Source: Candidatus Stahliibacteriota bacterium (GTDB lineage: Bacteria > Hydrothermota > Tepidihabitantia > B3-TA06). Taken from it: DNA of 9,363 nucleotides. The stretch lies in assembly GCA_030592225.1 (NCBI GenBank), contig JAUVJT010000075.1:1-9363 (forward strand), in the 5' to 3' direction. The number at the start of each line of letters is the position of its first letter. The first letter of the stretch is position 1. Under the pieces are notes generated by a model. The model did not search any database and had not been told where the DNA came from. It saw only the letters and a list, made by a program, of their open reading frames with translations. The position numbers and the translations under genes were made by a program. Positions 1-5,172 of this stretch are shown piece after piece.

Positions 1-1065
1 GTGCGAACCGAACTCCACAATTGGTTTGTAATCATATCCTCCTAATCTCAGAACCCGCGAGAAGTAGAACTGGGCCAGGGTCCAGGCATTCCACACGATG
101 AAGTTTATTTCTACGTTAATGTTCGTCATACGAAGTCGATTTCGTAGTCTTGGAAATCGATTGAGATTTTCTTCCGTAAAACGCCTATTGATTTCAAGAG
201 GGTCACGGATAAAGCCTAGTTGATATCTGTTTGTTCTGTCATCAACCAAATGTGCGGCGCCTTCGATTCGTTCCAACAACCCTGCTGTGGTATGCTGCAG
301 ATCGTTGCCTGCCGCGTTCATGGAGTATACGCCCATCAAGTAATCGTAAACGTTGCCAGTTATGTATTCATCATCGGCATTTCGACCGGACCCGCAGATT
401 ACAATGCATCCATCTGACCAGTCAAAAATATCATTTGGAGGGTATCCTCCGCCGTGAAGTTGAATGCCTTCGGCAACCTGAAACTGTCGCCTTGAATTGG
501 GATTATCCGGGTCCCATCTGCGAAAAACCCTTGTGCCGTTTTCCCCCGGAGTTGAGATGTTTAAACCTTCGTAGTAAACTCGACGATGAAGCGCACGTCC
601 GGTTTTGTGCCAGGCCCAGGTAGCCTTGTGCTGTCCTGCTCCGATATTTGCCACCAATCTGTCCCTCTCACCCCTTTGTAGCCTTTGATAGAAGTTACTT
701 CCCGGGTCTGCAGAACCCAGAAAAGCACGGACGTGAGGGTTGCCGCGTGAGTCCTTCCACGCGAATAGTATTACATCGTTATATTCATCGTGCACGTTAT
801 TTGCTAATCTAATGATAGGCTCATCGTTACGCTGGGATTGCCAAGTTAGCTGTTCTTGTATCTCTTCTTGTGTGCCCGGAGGGTCTGCCCCAAAACCTGA
901 TACAGGTTTTGCCCCGCGAAGAACAATAATGTTCATCTCCCCATGATCGGCATTCTGTTCCGGTTCATCCCAGGTCATACGCAGACCGCCCCGAACAAAT
1001 CTTCTCAGTAAATCGTAAGTTAACGGCACTTCTCTCGGATGTTGTGGATCATCGAAGTTTGGCAT
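1..1065 (-). CDS. L,D-transpeptidase-like (YkuD-type) cysteine enzyme, paralogue 1; C-terminus beyond the left edge
   Basis: The frame stays open for 355 codons and runs off the window, so the 3' end is missing. The likely role is cutting or cross-linking peptidoglycan. The active-site pattern is IQLHGGG (His204) followed by WSDGC (Ser217, Cys220), matching the H...S-x-G-C order of YkuD-type L,D-transpeptidases. The usual His before Gly and Arg two after Cys are replaced (Asp218, Val222). Conserved blocks shared with the complete paralogue at 2575-3921 are LTYDLL (15-20), MNII.LRGAK (44-53), SADPG (118-122), IVWNAW (323-328) and the following EFG. About 55 extra residues lie between the Cys block and IVWNAW. 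No signal peptide or membrane segment is visible, so export must be indirect if the substrate is periplasmic. The ATG directly follows the TAA of the upstream gene, with GGAGG six bases before it, so it is translationally coupled to that gene. Enzyme class moderately sure; biological role inferred. Confidence 0.7.
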   Translation of the reverse strand, partial: MPNFDDPQHPREVPLTYDLLRRFVRGGLRMTWDEPEQNADHGEMNIIVLRGAKPVSGFGADPPGTQEEIQEQLTWQSQRNDEPIIRLANNVHDEYNDVILFAWKDSRGNPHVRAFLGSADPGSNFYQRLQRGERDRLVANIGAGQHKATWAWHKTGRALHRRVYYEGLNISTPGENGTRVFRRWDPDNPNSRRQFQVAEGIQLHGGGYPPNDIFDWSDGCIVICGSGRNADDEYITGNVYDYLMGVYSMNAAGNDLQHTTAGLLERIEGAAHLVDDRTNRYQLGFIRDPLEINRRFTEENLNRFPRLRNRLRMTNINVEINFIVWNAWTLAQFYFSRVLRLGGYDYKPIVEFGSH

Positions 1066-1704
1066 TTAGAACCTCCACTCATAGCCCAGGGTCAGATGCA
1101 GTCCCCTTGTGTCAATGCGGGGGCCCAGGCTCAGCCCGCGGTAAACCAAGGAAGCATGAGCAAAAGGAACGACACGGGCAGCAAGGGTATCGCCCAGGAG
1201 TTTAATATCCGAGCCGACCCCTACCTTGAGCCTGGGCCTGAAACGATTGGTTTTCACGTAAAATCCTTCACCCTTTGCCCGAATGGCAAAGCGGTCTGCA
1301 ACCTTGTAGAAGTACTCCCGGGAGACCGCCAGGCTGCCCGAATCCGGTTGAGCGGCCAGAGGCATAAGACTGGTGAAGATCAGGTTTCCTTTTCCCAAGA
1401 GTCCAGGTGAGTAATCCAGAGCGATGATGGCCTCAGGGTACTGCCCCCACACCGTGTCGGGGTCGATAGTATCCCTGTAGATAAAAACTGTCTCAGGCTC
1501 AACCTGCCTCCATACAATCTTCTCGAACCAGCGCAGGACGGTATCGCTTACCAGTTCTCTGATATGCAGGGTATCCCTGAGCGTTACCGTCCCGGTTGAT
1601 TTATCGGCTCCGCACCGCATCCCCCACACAAAGGCGGTTACGATAAGCACCAGCGCCGCACCCAGTGTTATCCACTCTCTTAAACTCATCGTTTTCTTTT
1701 TCAT
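1066..1704 (-). CDS. Inner-membrane-anchored periplasmic protein with beta-rich, outer-membrane-like C-terminus; family not recognised
   Basis: A 212-residue protein. MKKK begins a short positive N-terminus, followed by one hydrophobic segment at about residues 11-30, so the bulk should be periplasmic. Residues 39-86 are rich in R-D-T and D-T-V repeats (TLRDTL, YRDTID, DPDTV). Residues 156-212 alternate as beta strands and end in GYEWRF, a terminal Phe like that of outer-membrane beta proteins. It is the first gene of an operon: its TAA abuts the ATG of the transpeptidase-like gene at 1065, and the SD for that gene lies in its last codons. Such coupling implies a fixed ratio of the two products. 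From memory, Bacteroidetes phage lysis modules carry small proteins with a similar N-terminal anchor and R-D-T repeats. By context it could be a spanin-like lysis partner or a periplasmic immunity protein. No SD precedes its ATG; a TATTAA box lies five bases upstream. Confidence 0.75.
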   Translation of the reverse strand: MKKKTMSLREWITLGAALVLIVTAFVWGMRCGADKSTGTVTLRDTLHIRELVSDTVLRWFEKIVWRQVEPETVFIYRDTIDPDTVWGQYPEAIIALDYSPGLLGKGNLIFTSLMPLAAQPDSGSLAVSREYFYKVADRFAIRAKGEGFYVKTNRFRPRLKVGVGSDIKLLGDTLAARVVPFAHASLVYRGLSLGPRIDTRGLHLTLGYEWRF

Positions 1705-1709
1705 ACATA

Positions 1710-1715
1710 TTAATA
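1710..1715 (-). promoter_or_regulatory. Candidate -10 box (TATTAA) for a leaderless start of the 1704 gene
   Basis: Read on the minus strand, TATTAA lies five bases before the ATG at 1704-1702, the same spacing seen for several other first genes here. No TTGACA-like -35 box is found 15-18 bases upstream. Instead the TTCGTCA half-site (1735-1729) ends 13 bases upstream of this box. That arrangement fits an activator-dependent promoter, but the call rests on position and weak consensus only. Confidence 0.35.
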
Positions 1716-1728
1716 ATGCGATGAGTTG

Positions 1729-1755
1729 TGACGAAGTCCATGCACACCTGACGAA
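1729..1755. promoter_or_regulatory. Direct-repeat operator candidate, copy 1: TGACGAA-N2-CCATGCA-N4-TGACGAA
   Basis: Two exact TGACGAA heptamers (1729-1735 and 1749-1755) are spaced 20 bp start to start, with CCATGCA (1738-1744) between them. The identical arrangement occurs at 3973-3999. The element is 25 bp upstream of the minus-strand gene starting at 1704 and so is placed to control the 1704-to-1 operon. Two-turn spacing of direct repeats is typical of a tandem dimer binding one DNA face. The binding protein is unknown. Confidence 0.5.
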
Positions 1756-1810
1756 TTGATTTAAGTCTAAGTTTTACAAGGAATTGTAAGACAGGATTAA
1801 GATTATGAGA

Positions 1811-2533
1811 TTACTTTACCCTGAACGTTTGCTCCACCGCCCGCTCAAGTTCGGTGATGTTGTTAGGGTAGGTTTCTTCTGGTTCCCAAATTGCTCGTAA
1901 GGAATCTGCTACCTCTGGATCAAGTCCAGGGGGAGGGCCAGCCGTAAAGGTATAGATGGAAGTTACACAACTGATCTGAAAATCCCACCTTTCCGTGGGG
2001 ATAAAGTAAAATGTCAATGCTCCTACTTCCTGATAACCCCCATCGCATTGATAATGCCACCAGTAACTGCGGATTCGGTATGCAGGCTCATTGCCGATTG
2101 ATATTTGTTCTACAGAAGTTTCAGGCAGAGCTAAGAAATCCATGATGAGGAATCGACGTGCCCTGACAAAATAATAGTTAAGTAGGGTATTCGGTGTTAA
2201 ATCCTGCTTCTTATGAACGCCCCAATCGACCCAGAGAATGCCTTTGCTAAAGTCGAGAGAGTATAAATCTCTAGTCGGGTTTGCCATATAACGAACTCTA
2301 CCGTAAAGGGAATCCCCTTTACCCAAATCAAACTTAATATCCCCTAGTTCAAACGCATAGGGTAAAGAGGAACTATCTTTCAGCACAGGGAGGGTATAAT
2401 CGGGGCGGTATGCATCGTAGTATTTGTCCGGGATAGTAGGGGGACCGTAGTCTGTCCATTCAACACCGAAAGGTAATTGGGGGAAGTGGGGGGGGGTGTT
2501 TAAACCGAGAGTGCAAAATAATAGAAAAACCAT
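1811..2533 (-). CDS. Exported protein of unknown family beside the transpeptidase-like gene
   Basis: From the ATG at 2533-2531 this is 240 residues. The N-terminus MVFLLFCTLGLN is hydrophobic, so the protein is probably exported or anchored. No known domain is recognised. The rest is rich in aromatic residues (for example YYFVRARR and YWWHYQCD) and looks beta-rich, ending in a short helix with Glu and Arg. A start at TTG 2566-2564 would add 11 residues including NGNKR and give a more classical signal peptide. However, that TTG has no SD and is the first half of a TTGACA -35 box, so the ATG is preferred. A run of nine cytosines falls at about codons 15-17 from the ATG and is a slippage risk. 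The gene follows the stop of the 2575-3921 gene by 41 bases but has its own promoter in that gap. It may be a partner or immunity protein of that enzyme, by context only. Confidence 0.7.
   Translation of the reverse strand: MVFLLFCTLGLNTPPHFPQLPFGVEWTDYGPPTIPDKYYDAYRPDYTLPVLKDSSSLPYAFELGDIKFDLGKGDSLYGRVRYMANPTRDLYSLDFSKGILWVDWGVHKKQDLTPNTLLNYYFVRARRFLIMDFLALPETSVEQISIGNEPAYRIRSYWWHYQCDGGYQEVGALTFYFIPTERWDFQISCVTSIYTFTAGPPPGLDPEVADSLRAIWEPEETYPNNITELERAVEQTFRVK
2488..2496. repeat. Nine-base G/C homopolymer inside the exported-protein gene
   Basis: The plus strand has nine consecutive G, read as C9 in the minus-strand gene at 1811-2533, within codons for N-T-P-P-H near the N-terminus. A gain or loss of one base would shift the frame directly after the signal region. 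Homopolymers of this length at the start of surface-protein genes are known phase-variation tracts in other bacteria; here that is inference. The frame is intact as sequenced. Confidence 0.6.
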
Positions 2534-2538
2534 AAGGA

Positions 2539-2566
2539 ATTGTAACCGTTTGTTGCCGTTTGTCAA
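2539..2566 (-). promoter_or_regulatory. Promoter TTGACA-N16-TACAAT for the exported-protein gene, probably leaderless
   Basis: On the minus strand the -35 is TTGACA (2566-2561), the spacer is 16 bases and the -10 is TACAAT (2544-2539). Five bases later comes the ATG at 2533. Transcription would start at or within a base or two of the start codon. The promoter begins just eight bases after the stop of the upstream gene, so the exported protein can be made independently of it. Confidence 0.65.
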
Positions 2567-2574
2567 GGGTATGA

Positions 2575-3921
2575 TTAACGGGTAGGTCCCCCTGGCGGAG
2601 GCGGTAGGTCTGGATCTTCCATTATTATCTCGTGGGGACTCCGTTCATCGATATACACCCGGCGGTGTTCAGGATCAAGCAATTTCCAGGTATGGGGTCC
2701 GCATATCCACTTGCTTCGTTCCCAGAGCAGTTCGCTGGCATTTACATCCCGATCAACATGGATTATGGGATGGGCATCTTCTCGCAAAAGGCAGTAGGCC
2801 AGTTGAAAAAATCGCAGAGCGTTTGCGGTCTGGTTTCCGAATCTGCCATCGGGTTCCAACTCATCGATATTGTCTAATTCGAATTGATCGCCGGGGTGAT
2901 TTTGTCTTAGTTCCTGGAGTTCATCCGCGTAAGTCTCCTGCAACTCAGTCATATGCTGATTAAGTATTCCTCGTTTCTCGTTGAGTTTCTCCTGCATCTT
3001 TCTAACCCAAAGTACAGCTTCCATTTCAAGACCGGGAAGCTTATCAGACAGGTCGTTAGTTCCGAACTCAATCATCGGTCTAAACCTTCTTCCCGGCAGA
3101 GAAAACTGATAAAGTGACCAGGCATTCCACACAATTACTTTGAATCTCACGATATTTTGGAGTTGGGGGCCACCCTCAGTTTCTTGCAGCCATCCTGCAT
3201 TTTCCATTACCTCACGGTAAACGTCTCCCCTAATACGACTGGTTTCTGCTCCGGCAATTACAATGCATCCACCGGACCAATTATGGACAAGATTGGGTGG
3301 AATACCACCGGCGTGCATTTGAATGCCGCCGATATTAGTGTAGGTATACTCAAGAACAATTATTTCGTCATCACTCCTGGTGGCGGTTCCTTTGTCGTCA
3401 ATTCTGTATCGGGATATTCTTCTGCCGGAAAAACTTGTACTTCCGTTTTTTTTAAGTATCAAGCAATCATAGCGAATAGCACCATGTCGACTCCATTCAG
3501 CTCGATAGCTGCCCGGTGCCAGTGAAGCCGCACCACCAGGCACCATAGGATTTTCTATATAGTGCCTTCCCGGGTCGGCTGAGACCAGAACCGCCCTGAC
3601 ATGAGGTCTGTTTTGATCATCCACCCACACGAAAACGGACACGTCGTTGTATCTATTTAACTTATCATCGGCCAACTCAATTGTGTAACATTCATCAGTA
3701 CCCTGTTGACCTTCTTGTAGAAACCAATTGACTTGATCGGCTGTTTCCTGGGGGGTGTTGACAACCATATCTGTAATTGGAGAAACCGTCTTAGCACCCC
3801 GTAAGATAATGATATTCATTTCATTTGGAGCAGTTTCAAACGGCATGTTCAATTTACGAGAAAACCGTTCTAATAGATCGTAAGTAAGTTGTATTTGCAT
3901 CCCTCTTCCGTCAAATTGCAT
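2575..3921 (-). CDS. L,D-transpeptidase-like (YkuD-type) enzyme with coiled coil and peptidoglycan-binding-like C-terminus, paralogue 2
   Basis: A 448-residue protein. Residues 1-275 align block by block with the partial paralogue at 1-1065: LTYDLL, MNIIILRGAK, SADPG, IQMHAGG (His203), WSGGC (Ser216, Cys219), IVWNAW. The H...S-x-G-C order is that of YkuD-type L,D-transpeptidases, although the usual His before Gly and the Arg two residues after Cys are absent. Residues about 295-345 form a charged coiled coil. Then come DGRFGNQTANALRFFQ (358-373) and CGPHTWKLL (407-415), which resemble the two halves of a PG_binding_1 domain (DG.FG..T..A...FQ, then GP.TW..L). The C-terminus is proline-rich. 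There is no signal peptide. The start is the ATG at 3921-3919, five bases after GGAGG; the TTG one codon earlier is less likely. Likely a wall-lytic or wall-modifying enzyme delivered by another system, by inference. Confidence 0.78.
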   Translation of the reverse strand: MQFDGRGMQIQLTYDLLERFSRKLNMPFETAPNEMNIIILRGAKTVSPITDMVVNTPQETADQVNWFLQEGQQGTDECYTIELADDKLNRYNDVSVFVWVDDQNRPHVRAVLVSADPGRHYIENPMVPGGAASLAPGSYRAEWSRHGAIRYDCLILKKNGSTSFSGRRISRYRIDDKGTATRSDDEIIVLEYTYTNIGGIQMHAGGIPPNLVHNWSGGCIVIAGAETSRIRGDVYREVMENAGWLQETEGGPQLQNIVRFKVIVWNAWSLYQFSLPGRRFRPMIEFGTNDLSDKLPGLEMEAVLWVRKMQEKLNEKRGILNQHMTELQETYADELQELRQNHPGDQFELDNIDELEPDGRFGNQTANALRFFQLAYCLLREDAHPIIHVDRDVNASELLWERSKWICGPHTWKLLDPEHRRVYIDERSPHEIIMEDPDLPPPPGGPTR

Positions 3922-3926
3922 CAAAA

Positions 3927-3931
3927 CCTCC
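3927..3931 (-). promoter_or_regulatory. Shine-Dalgarno GGAGG fixing the start of paralogue 2
   Basis: GGAGG reads on the minus strand with five bases before the ATG at 3921-3919. It supports the ATG over the adjacent TTG and shows that this gene, unlike several neighbours, is translated from a leadered message. Confidence 0.7.
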
Positions 3932-3960
3932 AGTAAATCTCTTCTCTCATGTATGAATTA

Positions 3961-3970
3961 TCCCCGGGGA
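3961..3970. repeat. Perfect 10-bp palindrome TCCCCGGGGA between divergent genes
   Basis: The palindrome sits between the direct-repeat element (3973-3999) and the start of paralogue 2 (3921). It falls where the core promoter of the minus-strand gene would be expected and is immediately followed by an AT-rich TAATTC/GATAAT stretch on that strand. It could be a second regulator site or chance. Confidence 0.4.
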
Positions 3971-3972
3971 GG

Positions 3973-3999
3973 TGACGAACGCCATGCAGTGGTGACGAA
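3973..3999. promoter_or_regulatory. Direct-repeat operator candidate, copy 2: TGACGAA-N2-CCATGCA-N4-TGACGAA
   Basis: TGACGAA at 3973-3979 and 3993-3999 with CCATGCA at 3982-3988 has exactly the register of copy 1 at 1729-1755; here the repeat extends to GGTGACGAAC on both sides. It lies in the divergent gap between paralogue 2 (start 3921, minus) and the TrmO-like gene (start 4038, plus), six bases before the -35 of the latter. Its shared placement upstream of both transpeptidase-like operons suggests one regulator for both. Confidence 0.5.
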
Positions 4000-4004
4000 C
4001 AAGG

Positions 4005-4032
4005 TTGATTTCTGCAATCCTGCGGTTATTCT
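4005..4032 (+). promoter_or_regulatory. Promoter TTGATT-N16-TATTCT for TrmO-like gene 1, probably leaderless
   Basis: The -35 TTGATT is at 4005-4010, the spacer is 16 bases and the -10 TATTCT is at 4027-4032. The ATG follows at 4038 after five bases. There is no SD. The spacing matches the promoters at 2539-2566 and 7254-7281. The TTG of the -35 is in frame with the gene and could be mistaken for an upstream start codon. Confidence 0.5.
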
Positions 4033-4037
4033 TAGAA

Positions 4038-4490
4038 ATGAAGGAATCTGTACAAATCTCTGCAATAGGGGTAATCGGCTCCCCCTATAGGAATCCCAAA
4101 GACATCCATCCTCTCAAATCCCGGTTCACCAGGGGAACAATCGAGATATTCCCGGAGTACGAGCAAGGTCTCAAGGACATCGAAGGCTTTTCGCACATCT
4201 ACGTGCTGTGGCGCTTCCATCTCTCGAAGCGGATTGATCTCCTTACCGCCCCGCTCATGCAGCCGGAGCCAAAGCGCGGGGTGTTTGCCACCCGTACTCC
4301 TCACAGGCCGAATCACGTCGCCCTGACCGTTGTCCGTCTTCTTAGCCGCGAGGCAAACATCCTTCACGTCAAGGGAATGGATATGGTTGACGGCACCCCG
4401 GTGCTCGACGTCAAGCCCTACACCCGGCGCGACCGCCGCTCCCGTATCTCCATCGGCTGGCTTGATGAGGTGGAGCGCAGAGAATCCTAA
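4038..4490 (+). CDS. tsaA: TsaA/TrmO-type tRNA (N6-threonylcarbamoyladenosine37-N6) methyltransferase, paralogue 1
   Basis: A 150-residue protein made of the TsaA-like beta-barrel domain alone. E. coli TrmO is longer and has an extra C-terminal domain; archaeal and many bacterial homologues are this short. TrmO uses S-adenosylmethionine to N6-methylate t6A at position 37 of tRNA-Thr. Family motifs are GTIEIFPEYEQGLKDIEGFSHIYVLW (33-58), RGVFATRTPHR (80-90), and the block running from DMVDGTPVLD to KPY (115-128). The conserved R-P-N-P reads R-P-N-H (90-93). The start is the ATG at 4038, set by the leaderless promoter; an in-frame TTG at 4005 belongs to the -35. The gene is closely related to 6491-6946. 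Family sure; whether both copies methylate tRNA is not known. A 5-bp hairpin with a T run follows the stop (4496-4514). Confidence 0.9.
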   Translation: MKESVQISAIGVIGSPYRNPKDIHPLKSRFTRGTIEIFPEYEQGLKDIEGFSHIYVLWRFHLSKRIDLLTAPLMQPEPKRGVFATRTPHRPNHVALTVVRLLSREANILHVKGMDMVDGTPVLDVKPYTRRDRRSRISIGWLDEVERRES

Positions 4491-4495
4491 CCCCG

Positions 4496-4514
4496 TACCC
4501 TTGCAGGGTATTTT
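4496..4514 (+). terminator. Weak intrinsic terminator after TrmO-like gene 1
   Basis: TACCC (4496-4500) pairs with GGGTA (4506-4510) around a TTGCA loop, followed by TTTT. It starts six bases after the stop codon. The five-pair stem is short, so termination may be partial or may depend on the larger structure just downstream. Confidence 0.4.
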
Positions 4515-4529
4515 CACTATATCCAGGAT

Positions 4530-4582
4530 GTGTTACGGGAACATGCGTTCCTGGTTTTTAAGGACATAACACCCCGTAACAC
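4530..4582 (+). repeat. Nested inverted repeats (possible second terminator) upstream of the GNAT promoter
   Basis: GTGTTACGGG (4530-4539) pairs perfectly with CCCGTAACAC (4573-4582). Inside it, GGAAC-ATGC-GTTCC (4538-4551) forms a hairpin followed by TGG and TTTTT. The right arm overlaps a tandem duplication of TAACACCCCG (4567-4576 and 4577-4586). The two hairpins share bases 4538-4539, so they partly compete. This lies before the promoter at 4622, so it belongs to the 3' side of the TrmO-like gene. Confidence 0.45.
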
Positions 4583-4621
4583 CCCGTAGGTACACTCGCC
4601 CAGCTAAGGATGAGGTAAAAC

Positions 4622-4649
4622 TTGACATTCTTTTAGAACCGCCTATAAT
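4622..4649 (+). promoter_or_regulatory. Consensus sigma70-type promoter TTGACA-N16-TATAAT for the GNAT-racemase operon
   Basis: Both hexamers are perfect (TTGACA 4622-4627, TATAAT 4644-4649) with a 16-base spacer. The start codon is 64 bases further on, so the message has a leader of about 57 bases with an SD (AAAGAGG) just before the ATG at 4714. This is the strongest promoter in the window and suggests steady, constitutive expression. Confidence 0.85.
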
Positions 4650-4713
4650 CAAGTGACGCAAAATTGCAATTTACGATTCCGCAGAAGAAATAATCTGTAA
4701 ACCAAAGAGGTAT

Positions 4714-5169
4714 ATGCAGGAAAACTACTTGATAGTTCGGTCAAAACTTGAGTTAGCAAATTATTGTCCCAAGCAAAAGATCGTTGAATTCCTCCACCAA
4801 AACCTTGAGCAGTTTCGTGATCCACCCGATCAAATTGAAGCGGCTATAGACTACGCCTTTTCAGACGCCGAAGGCAAGGGTGGGTTTGTGTTAATCCAAG
4901 AGATGGGTGGAGACCTGACCGGTGTAGTGGTAATGAACCGCACCGGTATGTCCGGTTACATACCGGAAAACGTTCTGGTTTACCTTGCTACCGATTCGGC
5001 TAACGCGCCCCTGGGAGCGGGAGCCGAGTTAATGAAACGTGCAATACAGAAGGCGGAGGGTGATATAGCCCTCCACGTGGAGTACGATAACTCAGCCAAG
5101 AAGATGTACGAGAAGCTGGGGTTTACCTCCAAGTACGCCGAGATGCGCTACGTAAAGAAAGGAAATTGA
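4714..5169 (+). CDS. GNAT-family N-acetyltransferase
   Basis: A 151-residue protein of standard length for a single GNAT domain. It would transfer an acetyl group from acetyl-CoA to an amine; the substrate is unknown. Recognisable parts are strand 4 (ENVLVYLATD, 85-94), the acetyl-CoA loop APLGAGAELM (98-107) as the R/Q-x-x-G-x-G/A motif, and the C-terminal HVEYDNSAKKMYEKLGF (121-137), in which Asn126 and Tyr132 occupy the usual motif-B positions. It is the first gene of a two-gene operon: its TGA ends three bases before the ATG of the racemase. The pairing suggests that the acetyltransferase acts on an amino acid, perhaps the D-amino acid made by the racemase or its L precursor, but that is inference. 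AAAGAGG three bases before the ATG supports this start. Confidence 0.85.
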   Translation: MQENYLIVRSKLELANYCPKQKIVEFLHQNLEQFRDPPDQIEAAIDYAFSDAEGKGGFVLIQEMGGDLTGVVVMNRTGMSGYIPENVLVYLATDSANAPLGAGAELMKRAIQKAEGDIALHVEYDNSAKKMYEKLGFTSKYAEMRYVKKGN

Positions 5170-5172
5170 GAA

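Noticed and set aside
122..128. TTCGTCA half-site
   Set aside because: It is a lone heptamer inside coding sequence, without the second half-site or the CCATGCA core.
231..623. Plus-strand open frame opposite the partial transpeptidase-like gene
   Set aside because: It is a shadow of the minus-strand gene, which aligns with its paralogue throughout this stretch.
1774..1789. TTACAA-GGAA-TTGTAA as a terminator of the exported-protein gene
   Set aside because: The six-pair AT-rich stem has no clear T run in the direction needed; too weak to call.
2564..2566. TTG as start codon of the exported-protein gene (251 residues)
   Set aside because: It lacks an SD and is part of TTGACA in a promoter whose -10 lies five bases before an in-frame ATG. 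The longer form does give a better signal peptide, so some doubt remains.
3157..3525. Plus-strand open frame opposite paralogue 2
   Set aside because: The conserved H...S-x-G-C region is encoded on the minus strand here; the plus frame has no promoter or SD.
4005..4007. TTG as start codon of TrmO-like gene 1 (161 residues)
   Set aside because: The extra residues do not match the TsaA family start, and the TTG is the -35 box of a promoter correctly spaced for the ATG at 4038.
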